64,000 nt of DNA from an uncultured Coxiella sp. GTDB lineage: Bacteria; Pseudomonadota; Gammaproteobacteria; Coxiellales; Coxiellaceae. The stretch lies in the NCBI GenBank assembly GCA_902623005.1, contig CACNSC010000006.1, positions 31,172 to 95,171 of the forward strand. Direction: 5' to 3'. The position numbers were made by a program, and so were the translations under genes. Shown piece after piece: positions 1 through 8,900 of this stretch (its first letter is position 1; each line of letters starts with the position of its first letter). The notes beneath the pieces are model-generated. The model worked only from the letters and a program-made list of their open reading frames with translations. It was not told the origin of the DNA and searched no databases.

Positions 1-1
1 T

Positions 2-706
2 TTTGTTGGTGGAAATTCTGATATTGCACAAGCGACATTGTCGCTTATCAGTGACAAGCCCGTTGTACTCCTGACTCGAGATCCTAGTCAGTTATCACCG
101 ACGTCCCCTAACCACAGCGTAATGGCATGTGATCCTTGTGATAGCCAGCAAGTTAACCAATGCTTCGAAGCTATTACTCAACAACACATCGTTGACTCTG
201 TCGTCAATTTTTGTGGAAGCATCCTATTAAAGCCAGCTGCGATGCTTACCGACAGTGAATGGCACAACACAATCAACATTAATCTTAACACGTCATTTTA
301 CGTCGCGCGTGCTACCGCAAAGTACATTAAAAAAGATTGCAGCATGGTGTTTATTTCAACAGCAGCAGCATCACTAGGGCTGCCCAATCATGAGGCTATT
401 GCTGCGGCCAAGGCTGGCGTAGAAGGCTTGTCGCGCTCATATGCTGCCAGTTACGCACAACAAAATATTCGATCAAATGTTATTGCGCCAGGACTCATAG
501 AATCCAAATTGGCAAAAGCCATTGTTGGTAGTGAGCGTGGAAAGAAGCTATCGCTGTCACTGCATGGCCTAAATCGCCTAGGTCAACCCAAAGACGTGGC
601 ACAATTGATCCACTGGTTGTTACAACCAGACAATCAATGGATGACCGGTGAGACATTGCGAATCGATGGCGGTTTATCTACGGTTAAAAGCTATCCCAGC
701 TCATAA
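2..706 (+). CDS. SDR-family oxidoreductase, 5' end outside window, catalytic Tyr apparently missing
   Basis: The reading frame is open to the left edge, and the first in-window codons encode the Rossmann motif FVGGNSDIA, so the true start lies upstream. The TTG at 38 is only an internal codon. Family features seen are the NFCG-like strand-4 motif, the conserved Asn region (ININLNTSF), a Ser-rich strand (FISTAAAS) and the C-terminal TGETLRIDGG. The usual YxxxK is replaced by IAAAK (segment NHEAIAAAKAG), so Lys remains but the Tyr position is Ile. Overall it resembles FabG-type reductases, but the substrate cannot be told. A hairpin terminator follows directly. The fold is secure; the activity is doubtful. 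Confidence 0.85.
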   Translation, partial: FVGGNSDIAQATLSLISDKPVVLLTRDPSQLSPTSPNHSVMACDPCDSQQVNQCFEAITQQHIVDSVVNFCGSILLKPAAMLTDSEWHNTININLNTSFYVARATAKYIKKDCSMVFISTAAASLGLPNHEAIAAAKAGVEGLSRSYAASYAQQNIRSNVIAPGLIESKLAKAIVGSERGKKLSLSLHGLNRLGQPKDVAQLIHWLLQPDNQWMTGETLRIDGGLSTVKSYPSS

Positions 707-731
707 GTAATTGGATACTTTTGAGTTAAGA

Positions 732-3161
732 TTACATGGAATGTCTATTAACTCGATACTCAAACGGTTGAGTATTTTTTTTGAATTCAAAGCGTGGGCT
801 ATTTCCCAATACTTCAATTTGAGCCTGAAGGAAAGTCCACGCGGGTAAGATGTCTTCCGCTCTATGGTTTTTCAAAAGATCAATATGAGACAGATAAGCC
901 TTATTGACAAATTGATAAATACGCTGATCGTGTGAGAGCGAATAATCGGGTTTACTAAACCATAACTGCACCGAACAACCTTGCGGTTTTTTATGGCTTT
1001 CAGCTTTTTCTAACAAATATCGATCGATATCATGAGCCATCATAAACAAAGGCCGCAACGTCTTTAAACATGGCAGGATGTATTCCTTGTGTTTATAAAA
1101 TAACCCTATGCGATCAATAAACGATCGAAAAAAAACACTTCTTGAGCGATCTTTAATGGCTTCTGGATAAAACGACCAGCGCTGTATAAGCGCATGCCAA
1201 AGCGTGCTATGTAATATGAGTGGGGATAAAGTTCGTGTGATGGCATGGCAACGTTCTGTGAGATTATCCAACTGTGGCTGAGAAAATAATGCTTGAAACT
1301 CCATGTGAGCACGATTGATATGATCATGCAAGATAGAAGGCATCCAGTCATTTTTTTTCAGTAGCATAATTCCAGCAAGGTCTTCTAGCTTGCTAAAAAC
1401 TTTTGTGAGGGCTTGTTGAAACGAAACATGCAATAAAACTTCGACGTTAAAAGCATTATCTCCAACATGCTGATAGAGCTGCTGAAGTGCACCAACAGCC
1501 ATCGGTAGATCAAACTGTTTGAGCAGCATAATGGTATTATCAATCGCTGCAATTTCATCTAGCTCTCGTTTGCTAACTCTAATGGGGTGATTGCTATCAT
1601 CAAAACAAAGGTTAAACATCTTGCTCGAGCATGAGATCTGGTTTAATTTATCATTGCGGTGTTTGCAGTCAATCTCATCGGTTCTCATGGTCTCTAGAAC
1701 ATGCATCGACAAATTAACCCGATGAAGGTCATGAATCATTTCGATCACCCGAATCGTGTGTCGATCAATGGTTGTTATATAGTTTAATTTGTCGGTTGCA
1801 TTAGTTAATGGCATCACAGGTAAAAGATCGTTATAACTTCGCTCAATCACTTGAAGAAGGTAGGATTTTTCTTCGCTGTTTAGTTGTTGTTTACTTGATA
1901 AAGTTAAATCAACCGACTCCATGCATTCATCGATGTCAGCGTCTATTTTTTCTCCCAGTTGATTCAAAACTTCAACCTGTGCAGAAAGTTGCTGAAGGTC
2001 TGCATTGATCGCAAACTGTGATGACAATATTTGTTGTTTAATGATATCGATCAAATCATCTACCACCTGCTGTCGACGTGGCAAACAATAGCGTGATGCC
2101 TTTTGGCAAGTGGATAACAAATTCAAGTGAAGTTGGATTTTCTGTGGAAAATTAACTTCAAACTCCAGTGGGCTCATTTTGAAATGCCGCTGGATAAACT
2201 CCGTGCTGAGCCACTGAGAAGCCAGCCGCTTAAACAAATCGCGCTTAAAGCTTTCGGCAGGTGTTGGGTGTGAGATTCTAAGAAAATTGTCGAAATCTTT
2301 AATATTTTTCTGTTTTACTTTGGTTCGACTCACAGGAGACGTGCCATAAGTCAATACCCATGGGAGTAAATTGAATGGGTAATAAAAGGCAGGCTCAGAA
2401 CCATCAGGTGGTAAATCTGTATCCAAGTACACCGATGTTTTTTTTTCAATACTTTCTAATGAGATAGTGCACTCTGTGATTTGAGATTCAATATTTTCCC
2501 AGTCTGATAATTGCTGTTTATCAGCACCGTGCCAAGTTAGAGCAATACGACATTGCTGATCGATGCTTAACTGCTCAAAAGCGGAATCAATTACCTTATC
2601 TGATAAGTGTTGATATACCCTTGAGTACACATATCGGATAGAGTCTGTGACAAAGAGATTGGGGTCATATTGCACTAAATCGGTAATGAGATTGAAAAAA
2701 AATAGACCGTAATAATCCTTTGGATAGGGTCGATTAATCGAGTTAACTCTGGATTGAAATGCACCATATATAACCTGTTGAATTGCGCCAAAAAAGTCGC
2801 GTTTTTTTTGCTCAATTTGATCTGGTTTGCCACTCAGTACAAAGCTCCATAAATAACAGAGCATCTGCTCTCCAGTGATCGTCGAGACCTGTGCGACGTT
2901 GTCAAAATTAAACTCACTGAGATGCGATTTGTGCTCGGATAAAAAATTAATCAGGAGGTTCGAAGCGTATAATCTATCGCAATCGCGTTCGTGAATATTT
3001 GGCGTAATCTGTTTGATGATATCCGTAAACACGTCATCAATGGTTATTTTAGTCTGACTGTAGCGTTCTTGTAACGTGAGAATACAGTGGGACAGGGTCT
3101 CTTTACTGACAGGACGATTAATCGCATCGCGGTAAAAATAAGCAGCATCGTTATTCGGCAT
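732..3161 (-). CDS. Unassigned 809-residue soluble protein
   Basis: This is a long continuous frame with ATG at 3161 (MPNNDAAYFYRDAINRP) that converges on the SDR gene. No signal peptide, membrane segment or known catalytic motif is visible. The sequence is rich in Gln, Leu, Asp and His, and predicted by eye to be largely helical, with long charged stretches around residues 380-470 (for example LQQLSAQVEVLNQLGEK). Its size, composition and lack of recognisable domains resemble effector-like proteins of intracellular gammaproteobacteria, but that is inference only. It appears to be a single-gene unit, because the next upstream minus-strand gene ends 144 bases away. Confidence 0.75.
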   Translation of the reverse strand: MPNNDAAYFYRDAINRPVSKETLSHCILTLQERYSQTKITIDDVFTDIIKQITPNIHERDCDRLYASNLLINFLSEHKSHLSEFNFDNVAQVSTITGEQMLCYLWSFVLSGKPDQIEQKKRDFFGAIQQVIYGAFQSRVNSINRPYPKDYYGLFFFNLITDLVQYDPNLFVTDSIRYVYSRVYQHLSDKVIDSAFEQLSIDQQCRIALTWHGADKQQLSDWENIESQITECTISLESIEKKTSVYLDTDLPPDGSEPAFYYPFNLLPWVLTYGTSPVSRTKVKQKNIKDFDNFLRISHPTPAESFKRDLFKRLASQWLSTEFIQRHFKMSPLEFEVNFPQKIQLHLNLLSTCQKASRYCLPRRQQVVDDLIDIIKQQILSSQFAINADLQQLSAQVEVLNQLGEKIDADIDECMESVDLTLSSKQQLNSEEKSYLLQVIERSYNDLLPVMPLTNATDKLNYITTIDRHTIRVIEMIHDLHRVNLSMHVLETMRTDEIDCKHRNDKLNQISCSSKMFNLCFDDSNHPIRVSKRELDEIAAIDNTIMLLKQFDLPMAVGALQQLYQHVGDNAFNVEVLLHVSFQQALTKVFSKLEDLAGIMLLKKNDWMPSILHDHINRAHMEFQALFSQPQLDNLTERCHAITRTLSPLILHSTLWHALIQRWSFYPEAIKDRSRSVFFRSFIDRIGLFYKHKEYILPCLKTLRPLFMMAHDIDRYLLEKAESHKKPQGCSVQLWFSKPDYSLSHDQRIYQFVNKAYLSHIDLLKNHRAEDILPAWTFLQAQIEVLGNSPRFEFKKNTQPFEYRVNRHSM
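756..782 (+). terminator. Rho-independent terminator after the SDR gene
   Basis: ATACTCAA and TTGAGTAT form a perfect 8-bp stem around ACGG, followed by eight T residues on the plus strand. It lies inside the last codons of the converging minus-strand gene (stop at 732), so one DNA segment is both terminator and coding sequence. Confidence 0.8.
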
Positions 3162-3305
3162 AGCAATCTAATGACGTTAAAATTACTTGACTAAAGTGCA
3201 ATTGAGATATTTGCAACCAATCTTCGGCAGGACTTTACACGGCTTGTGGATAAGTTGGTAGACCGCATGCCATTTTTAAGTCATTGGAAGTTAAAAAGTC
3301 ATTTT

Positions 3306-4655
3306 TTAACCGAGTTTTTCCTGTACGGTATCTAAATCAGGGTCAACTGTGATCACTGATTGATCATATTGACTCGGTAGCTGGTGTGTAGTTAAAACAT
3401 GCACTTGATCATCTAAAAAGTGTTGATCGGTGATTACCGGCGCAGAGGAGTCAGTGGCTATAACCGCGGGATTGCTAATAGTCGTATCAGCCAAATCTGG
3501 GTGACAAGCTTGATAGTCATTGGCATGAGCGGGCGTGACTTGGTGCGTTGTTGAGTCTAGAAAATGATTAATCTCAGCGTGATGTGGATCAATAGTAGAC
3601 GAAGGCTTGCCAGTCGACTGCGTGGAAACAACTTGATTATTTTTAATATGGCTCAACATGCGAAAAGACGTCATAAAAGTAATCACCATTAGCATGGCAA
3701 TGTCAAAATAACCGGCTAGACAGACGGTTGCGCCAACTGCAAAGACCATTTGGCTGGACCATGTTGTTGGTTTGATTGGTGTCGGCAACGTGTTGCTGCC
3801 CTCAGTTTGTTCTTGATTCGTAGTCGTTAGTTGATTTGCTGGGGCTGTACTCGCAACTTGTGTGGTACTGTTAATCGCTGATTGGTCTAGATGAGCCTGT
3901 GTGGCGATAGGATCATTTTCCTCGTTCATAGGATCGCCGCTATCATCATTTATGCTGATGCTATCATCGGTGCTTAGCGTATTGCTATCTAGGGAATCAT
4001 AAGGCCGTTTCGCATTATTTTCCAAGCGATACTGATAATACTGATAAACCGCAACGCCAAGATTGATAGCAACCAGAGCACTTAAAGTAAATACTGCTGC
4101 CGGTGGAAATACCAGTGTTGCCGTGAGTAGTGCCATGTTGATGCACGATAGACCCAGTCGAGCGCCGCGTTGTTTTAATTGCTTATCGACTTCGTCACTC
4201 GATAGCTCGGATGATCGTTCACTAGACGTTTGACTTCCTGACCTTGATTTTGCTGTGCGGCGAGTACTGTATGCCTGATAAGCAACACTCACACCAAGAC
4301 CAACTAGAACCATCACGAGTCCCGCAGGCGGAATGATAAAGCCGAATACACCACAAGCCATGATTAATAGTCCAGCGATAACCTTGAGTCCTAGATGAGG
4401 TGTAGAGACCGGTGTTGATTGTGATTTAAACAGCGAGCGAATCGGCTCACACAACAACCCGACACCTTCCACCAGTAGCCCGATTAAAGGTAGGATCTGT
4501 GCCGCCACAATCACAGTGGCCATGATGACCTGATGCAATGCCGATACCAGACGCACAACCCACTCAAATAAATCTGACAGATACAACCACCAGTTTTGTA
4601 CGCGACTGACGCCATTGCGTGAGAGATATTGGAATTTGGAAAAAAATGATGCCAT
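3306..4655 (-). CDS. Unassigned multi-pass membrane protein with long hydrophilic tail, 449 aa
   Basis: The ATG at 4655 opens a protein with hydrophobic segments near residues 38-63 (VIMATVIVAAQILPLIGLLV), 88-125 (two segments forming a hairpin), 170-200 and about 300-325. They are separated by Ser/Thr/Asp-rich linkers such as the SSERSSELSSDE stretch near residue 145. The last 110 residues are hydrophilic and His/Asp/Thr-rich. The hydrophobic-hairpin plus polar-tail layout is seen in inclusion-membrane or secreted membrane effectors, but no family is recognised. A divergent AT-rich region of about 280 bases separates it from the cupin gene and probably holds both promoters. Confidence 0.7.
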   Translation of the reverse strand: MASFFSKFQYLSRNGVSRVQNWWLYLSDLFEWVVRLVSALHQVIMATVIVAAQILPLIGLLVEGVGLLCEPIRSLFKSQSTPVSTPHLGLKVIAGLLIMACGVFGFIIPPAGLVMVLVGLGVSVAYQAYSTRRTAKSRSGSQTSSERSSELSSDEVDKQLKQRGARLGLSCINMALLTATLVFPPAAVFTLSALVAINLGVAVYQYYQYRLENNAKRPYDSLDSNTLSTDDSISINDDSGDPMNEENDPIATQAHLDQSAINSTTQVASTAPANQLTTTNQEQTEGSNTLPTPIKPTTWSSQMVFAVGATVCLAGYFDIAMLMVITFMTSFRMLSHIKNNQVVSTQSTGKPSSTIDPHHAEINHFLDSTTHQVTPAHANDYQACHPDLADTTISNPAVIATDSSAPVITDQHFLDDQVHVLTTHQLPSQYDQSVITVDPDLDTVQEKLG

Positions 4656-4937
4656 GGGAGCATTAGCTCTTTTGTACTTAATTGAGTCTATTTTACGCCT
4701 TTTGACTTAAAGTTTTCTTAAATTCAATCAATAATTCAATTAAAATTTATAACTTAAACTAATGATTATTATGAATTTTTAAATTCGACGATAGTTTTAT
4801 CGAGATAAGCATAAACGCATAATGACAATGTGGTAAAAATTACTTTTTTTCATGAAAAAATCAATGGGTTAAATATATTGCTGCGCAAGAGACCTTGTGT
4901 TAATTTTTTTTTGAAGTCATTTTTCAAGGAGGAAACC

Positions 4938-5834
4938 ATGAGCTTTGGTAAAGATATTTATTTTGAGTACACGAAGGCTGCTAAGATTCTGATGCCGGTT
5001 GTTCCAGCTCAAATTATGAATGGACACGAGAACGGTATTAATACCATTGATATCTCAGATCAGTTACAAACACCCTACCCCGCGACCAGCCCGTCTTGTT
5101 TGGTATCGTTCATTAACTTGAATGCCAATCAGAGCGTAGACTGCTGTAATCAGGCTGCAACTCACGTTTTTGTCTTAATCTCTGGTTCTGTCACGATCAG
5201 CTCTGAAGATGATGAGCTAACGCTCGAAGCCTGGGATTGCGTCACTTTTCCTTTTTCGGAAAAAATTACTATTACAGCTAGTGAAGATTCTCATGTTTAT
5301 TGGGTTAATGATGTGCCGATGTTAAATTACCTTGGCGCAACACCAACCACAAAAACCATTCAACCAACACACTATTCAAAAGAAGCTATTATGAGCATGG
5401 TTAGTCTCTACAATAGCGAGACGGGTGCCAAAAACCGTAATCGAAATGGTGTTCTATTGGCCAATGAATCCTGTCCAGTTACAAAAACCCTCACGCCGAC
5501 GTTATGGTCGCTGTTTAATGATCTCGGTGCACACAACACACAACTACCCCACAAGCATAATTCAGTGGCATTAGACTTGGTCTTATATGCTCCAAATGCG
5601 AAAAAAGGCAGTGTTTATACGTTGATTAGTGAAGAGATTGACGAGAATGGTCAACACATTAATCCAATACGCTTTGATTGGGCAACAGGCGGCGCATTTA
5701 TCACACCACCCGGCTTATGGCATAGCCATATTAATGATACCGACGAAGATGCCATTGTATTTCCAGTTCAAGATGCCGGTTTGCAAACGTATTTACGTAC
5801 TTTGTTTATCGAATTTTATACGCCCAAAACGTAG
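4938..5834 (+). CDS. Bicupin protein, gentisate 1,2-dioxygenase-like, 298 aa
   Basis: The start is set at the ATG at 4938, because a strong AAGGAGG lies at 4926-4932; the frame is open further upstream but without a ribosome site. Two cupin barrels are visible. The first, near residues 65-125, has HVFVLISGSVTI and a WDCVTFP turn. The second, near residues 210-285, has QLPHKHNSVALDLVLY and PPGLWHSHIND, giving His residues suited to binding one metal. The layout matches the gentisate dioxygenase and related bicupin family, usually cytosolic Fe(II) enzymes of aromatic degradation. No aromatic pathway genes are nearby, so the substrate is unknown. A strong terminator follows, so it is probably monocistronic. 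Confidence 0.8.
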   Translation: MSFGKDIYFEYTKAAKILMPVVPAQIMNGHENGINTIDISDQLQTPYPATSPSCLVSFINLNANQSVDCCNQAATHVFVLISGSVTISSEDDELTLEAWDCVTFPFSEKITITASEDSHVYWVNDVPMLNYLGATPTTKTIQPTHYSKEAIMSMVSLYNSETGAKNRNRNGVLLANESCPVTKTLTPTLWSLFNDLGAHNTQLPHKHNSVALDLVLYAPNAKKGSVYTLISEEIDENGQHINPIRFDWATGGAFITPPGLWHSHINDTDEDAIVFPVQDAGLQTYLRTLFIEFYTPKT

Positions 5835-5876
5835 CTTCATCCTCGTCAATCAAAGCTATCTGCTTAAGATGCAATC

Positions 5877-5926
5877 AAATCACCATCGCATGTTGTTTTT
5901 TTTCATGCAGTGGTGATTTTTTTTTA
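5877..5926 (+). terminator. Rho-independent terminator after the bicupin gene
   Basis: AAATCACCA-tc-GCATG pairs with CATGC-ag-TGGTGATTT across a T-rich loop and is followed by a run of T residues. It ends the bicupin transcript 43 bases after the stop codon. The A/T-rich flanks could also terminate in the opposite direction. Confidence 0.75.
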
Positions 5927-5998
5927 TTAAAACACTTTATTTAAGTCACAAATCAGGCAATATGAGACAACCAGTTATTTATTGAAAAGGAGAAATTC

Positions 5999-6487
5999 AT
6001 GGGTAGTATATTCAGTTGTTGCACTAAAAATGACACTTCCGAACCAAGCGACCTTGATCTCAGGCAAGCACTACAAGATCAGAAAGCAGATCGAGAAGCT
6101 CAGCGTCTTCTTAAATGGACAATTGAAAAACTCCAAGTGGTCAGACCGCCTGTGAAGCCAATTAAAGACATAGTCTGTTGGAGAGCACAAAGAAGAGCCC
6201 AATACATTGATCGATTCAATCAAGCATCAGCAACGCTTGAGAAACTTAGAACGCCGACCGTGTTAGATCAGCAGGATGACACCGACCGTACAGCGGCAAA
6301 CATCGAAGCTAAAATTAGCGAACAACTCAAGGGTTGTCTTGATTTACTCAACAAAGAAAAATCAGGTGTTACTAAAGATCATTTTATAGAATATTTTCCA
6401 CTCAAAGCAGACAATAATAATGAAGTTAATTTAGAGGCGATAAAAGTAAGTATGTCAAACCAAGAATCCTTGACTATAACTCCTTAA
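5999..6487 (+). CDS. Putative lipidated effector-like protein with MGSIFSCC start, 162 aa
   Basis: The ATG at 5999 has AAGGAGA just upstream (about 5987-5993), so the start is firm. The protein begins MGSIFSCC: Gly2, a small residue at position 3 and Ser6 fit the eukaryotic N-myristoylation pattern, and Cys7-Cys8 would be typical palmitoylation sites. There is no hydrophobic signal peptide or bacterial lipobox to explain these cysteines. The remainder is charged and helical (residues 20-60 and 75-125, many Gln/Lys/Arg/Glu), with no known domain. It sits alone between a terminator and the homocysteine methyltransferase gene. That it is delivered to a host cell and acylated there is inference; the motif is plain. 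Confidence 0.75.
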   Translation: MGSIFSCCTKNDTSEPSDLDLRQALQDQKADREAQRLLKWTIEKLQVVRPPVKPIKDIVCWRAQRRAQYIDRFNQASATLEKLRTPTVLDQQDDTDRTAANIEAKISEQLKGCLDLLNKEKSGVTKDHFIEYFPLKADNNNEVNLEAIKVSMSNQESLTITP

Positions 6488-6526
6488 TCACTAAACAGAC
6501 GCATCATCATGCGGTAAGGAAGTCAG

Positions 6527-7417
6527 ATGATTACACAGTTATTAGACGGTGGTATGGGCCAAGAGCTGATCAAGCGTTGCGGCAAGTCTGCCCACCCGCT
6601 TTGGTCAGCAAAATTATTGATCGATCAACCACAAATGATACAAGCCGTCCATGCTGAGTATATTGCTGCCGGAGCTACCGTGATAACCGTTAGCAACTAT
6701 ACCTGCACCCCACAGCGATTGGCCCAACACAATCTAGAGGATCAACTGGAAAAATTACACCGAACTGCAATTGATGTAGCACTTCGTGCGCGTGACCAAG
6801 CATCGCACGGCCAAAAGGTGTTAATTGCCGGCTGCTTGCCGCCCTTGGTTGCCAGCTATCATCCTAAGACATCACCCTCAAGACAAGTGTGCCTAGATAG
6901 CTATCGTCTTCTGTGTGAGTTGCAAGCTGATCATGTCGATATCTTATTGTGTGAGACACTGTCTGCCAGTAAAAGCCTAACAACCGCATCAACTGCAGCA
7001 TTGGAGTTTGGCCTGCCGGTTTGGGTAAGTGGGACCGTGGATGATCAAAACGGTGAGCTACTACGCTCTGGTGAGTCGCTGTCAAGCGTACTTGAAGATC
7101 TTGATCCTGCAATCGATGCCCTATTGCTAAATTGTTCAACGCCAGAGGCTATCACATCAGCAGGCTTGCCCATTCTCAAAACACAGAATAAAACATTCGG
7201 TGCATACGCCAATGGCTTCGTATCGATTGATGCATTAACGCCAGGCTCAACGGTCGACCAGTTGAGCCAACGACATGAATTGGATGAACCCATATATCTA
7301 GACTATGTCAAACAATGGGTGGCTATGGGTGCAGAGATTGTTGGTGGGTGTTGTGAAATAGGACCCAGTCACATCGCTGCCATTGCACACTGGGCACAGC
7401 AAAATGCAGCGAACTGA
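6527..7417 (+). CDS. Homocysteine S-methyltransferase family protein, 296 aa
   Basis: The protein starts with the barrel motif LLDGGMGQEL and carries the family's zinc-binding cysteines: LLNCSTPEAI near residue 200 and GGCCEIGPSHI near residue 270. Length and motif order match the single-domain MmuM-type enzymes that methylate homocysteine from S-methylmethionine or S-adenosylmethionine, giving methionine in the cytosol. The start at 6527 is preceded by GGTAAGGAAG. It lies 39 bases after the lipidated protein gene and may share its transcript. Which methyl donor is used cannot be decided from sequence. Confidence 0.88.
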   Translation: MITQLLDGGMGQELIKRCGKSAHPLWSAKLLIDQPQMIQAVHAEYIAAGATVITVSNYTCTPQRLAQHNLEDQLEKLHRTAIDVALRARDQASHGQKVLIAGCLPPLVASYHPKTSPSRQVCLDSYRLLCELQADHVDILLCETLSASKSLTTASTAALEFGLPVWVSGTVDDQNGELLRSGESLSSVLEDLDPAIDALLLNCSTPEAITSAGLPILKTQNKTFGAYANGFVSIDALTPGSTVDQLSQRHELDEPIYLDYVKQWVAMGAEIVGGCCEIGPSHIAAIAHWAQQNAAN

Positions 7418-7468
7418 TTCAGCCTCTCAATTGTTGTCTTAAAATCCAATGATTGCTTCTGGGTGTTT

Positions 7469-7497
7469 TTGAAAGCCAAGTACAGCTGCTTTATAAT
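7469..7497 (+). promoter_or_regulatory. Sigma-70 type promoter
   Basis: TTGAAA at 7469-7474 and a perfect TATAAT at 7492-7497 are separated by 17 bases. This would start transcription near 7504, about 25 bases before the ATG of the gene at 7528. It is the clearest promoter seen in the window. Confidence 0.7.
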
Positions 7498-7527
7498 GAC
7501 TTTCTTTAATTTATATGGATCGCTGTT

Positions 7528-8115
7528 ATGGCCAGTATTCGTTCGCTTATCGTGATAATCTGTATTTTGCTGATTGGTGGTGTCGTGTTCATGTCTTACT
7601 ATGAGACGCATCGCCCGCAGTGTACCGCAGATCAAATCAAGCTCTATACAGTTGCCGTTGCGTACCCTGGCATGTCGCAATCTCACACGGTATATGCAGT
7701 GATCAACCACGGCGAACACACTTGCCAAATGCCACGAACACCCTACTTTGATCCGACACAACCGACAGCTTCCTCAGACGATGAGGTTCAAATCAAACCT
7801 TTGTCTCGCTCAAAGAAGATAACGTGGGGTGACATTACTTGGTTTTCAGTCCACGCTAACAGCGCCTGTTCACAGATCCTTACAAATTTACCTAAACAAA
7901 CTCAGATTTATTTCAATAACGGTTTAGCGCTAGCACTGCCAACAGCAGGCTACCCATGCCAGCCTCACGTTGGAAAACCCCTCTCAACCGGTCTTACGGA
8001 ATGGAAGCAAGCTAAGCAATGTCGCCGTCAAACCTCACAAAAACAGCTGGGTGAGCATGTGTTTTTATCGGATGATCTGCGCATAAATTTAGGCCAAACA
8101 TTAGTCTGTGATTAG
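7528..8115 (+). CDS. Unassigned membrane-anchored or exported protein, 195 aa
   Basis: The N-terminus has a short basic start followed by a hydrophobic stretch (SLIVIICILLIGGVVFM, residues 6-22) and no clear cleavage site, suggesting a signal anchor with a periplasmic domain. The outer part holds six cysteines (for example PQCTADQ, HTCQMP, NSACSQI, GYPCQP, KQCRRQ, TLVCD), enough for three disulfides. No family is recognised. It has its own consensus promoter and is followed after 29 bases by the ATPase gene, with which it may be cotranscribed. Confidence 0.7.
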   Translation: MASIRSLIVIICILLIGGVVFMSYYETHRPQCTADQIKLYTVAVAYPGMSQSHTVYAVINHGEHTCQMPRTPYFDPTQPTASSDDEVQIKPLSRSKKITWGDITWFSVHANSACSQILTNLPKQTQIYFNNGLALALPTAGYPCQPHVGKPLSTGLTEWKQAKQCRRQTSQKQLGEHVFLSDDLRINLGQTLVCD

Positions 8116-8144
8116 TACGATTTAATCATGTTGAAGGGAAGTTC

Positions 8145-8699
8145 ATGATAAAACCTGCTAGTAAGAAAAACTTTTATCTCCTGTCAGGAAGCCCGAGTGC
8201 AGGAAAAACGACCGTACTAAATGCGTTACAACAACACGGTTATACCGTTGTTCCAGAGGCAGCACGCAAGGTAATTAGTCAATTTGAGATCAAATACGGC
8301 AAGTTGCTACTTGACACCAGCAAAGCGACTTACTGCAAATTGCTCTTGGATCAATGCGTGCTCGACTATCAAAATCATGTAAAGCACAATGAGACGGTAT
8401 TCTTTGATTGTGGATTACCTGATGCTGCCTACGCTGAACAAATGATATTCGGCAATATCACAGAATCAACTTTTCGTTTCATTTCACAACAGCGCTATAA
8501 CCAGCAAGTATTTTTCTTTCCACCGTGGCGAGAAATTTATCAGGCAGATAACCTTCGTCAAACGTATGACGATGCGCTTTATTATCAAAACTATCAAACA
8601 TTACAACAAATCTACCGTGATCAGGATTATCAAATCATAGAAGTACCTAAACTTGAAATTCATGAGCGGATGAAGTTTGTGATTGAGCGTGTATTATAA
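8145..8699 (+). CDS. P-loop ATPase / nucleotide-kinase-like protein (AAA_28 type), 184 aa
   Basis: A Walker A motif GSPSAGKTT lies at residues 15-23, followed by YTVVPEAARKVI, typical of the small AAA_28/NadR-like ATPases, and VFFDCGLPDAAY as the Walker-B-like strand near residue 87. The C-terminal region IIEVPKLEIHERMKFV fits the closing strand and helix of this fold. The start ATG at 8145 has AAGGGAAG upstream. Members are predicted to phosphorylate small molecules, but substrates are mostly unknown. A perfect stem-loop follows the stop codon. Confidence 0.8.
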   Translation: MIKPASKKNFYLLSGSPSAGKTTVLNALQQHGYTVVPEAARKVISQFEIKYGKLLLDTSKATYCKLLLDQCVLDYQNHVKHNETVFFDCGLPDAAYAEQMIFGNITESTFRFISQQRYNQQVFFFPPWREIYQADNLRQTYDDALYYQNYQTLQQIYRDQDYQIIEVPKLEIHERMKFVIERVL

Positions 8700-8732
8700 G
8701 CACTAAATCACTCCAAGAGCGTGATTTAGTGC
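8700..8732 (+). terminator. Perfect 12-bp stem-loop after the ATPase gene
   Basis: GCACTAAATCAC and GTGATTTAGTGC form a perfect 12-bp stem with a 9-base loop, starting at the base after the stop codon. No T run follows, so it may be a 3'-end stabiliser or a weak terminator rather than a classical one. Confidence 0.55.
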
Positions 8733-8900
8733 ACCTAGCATAAATTGGGTCAAAAGTATTTTTACCAAAAAACTCGAGTGCTGTTTTTTTATCAAGAAAA
8801 ACCGCGACAAAAATGAGATTTTCTTGTCCTAGATCACACCAATAGTTAGTCAACCTGATAATATCAAATCCAAATATAAAAACACCCTGGAGGACATACC

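Noticed and set aside
3290..3310. GTTAAAAA/TTTTTAAC inverted repeat as a terminator of the 449-residue gene
   Set aside because: The stem is entirely A/T apart from one pair and overlaps the stop codon; too weak to call.
5629..5916. 95-codon plus-strand frame overlapping the bicupin 3' end
   Set aside because: Runs through the bicupin coding end and the terminator hairpin; no ribosome site.
6864..7293. Minus-strand frames opposite the homocysteine methyltransferase gene
   Set aside because: Shadows of a well-supported gene; no family motif.
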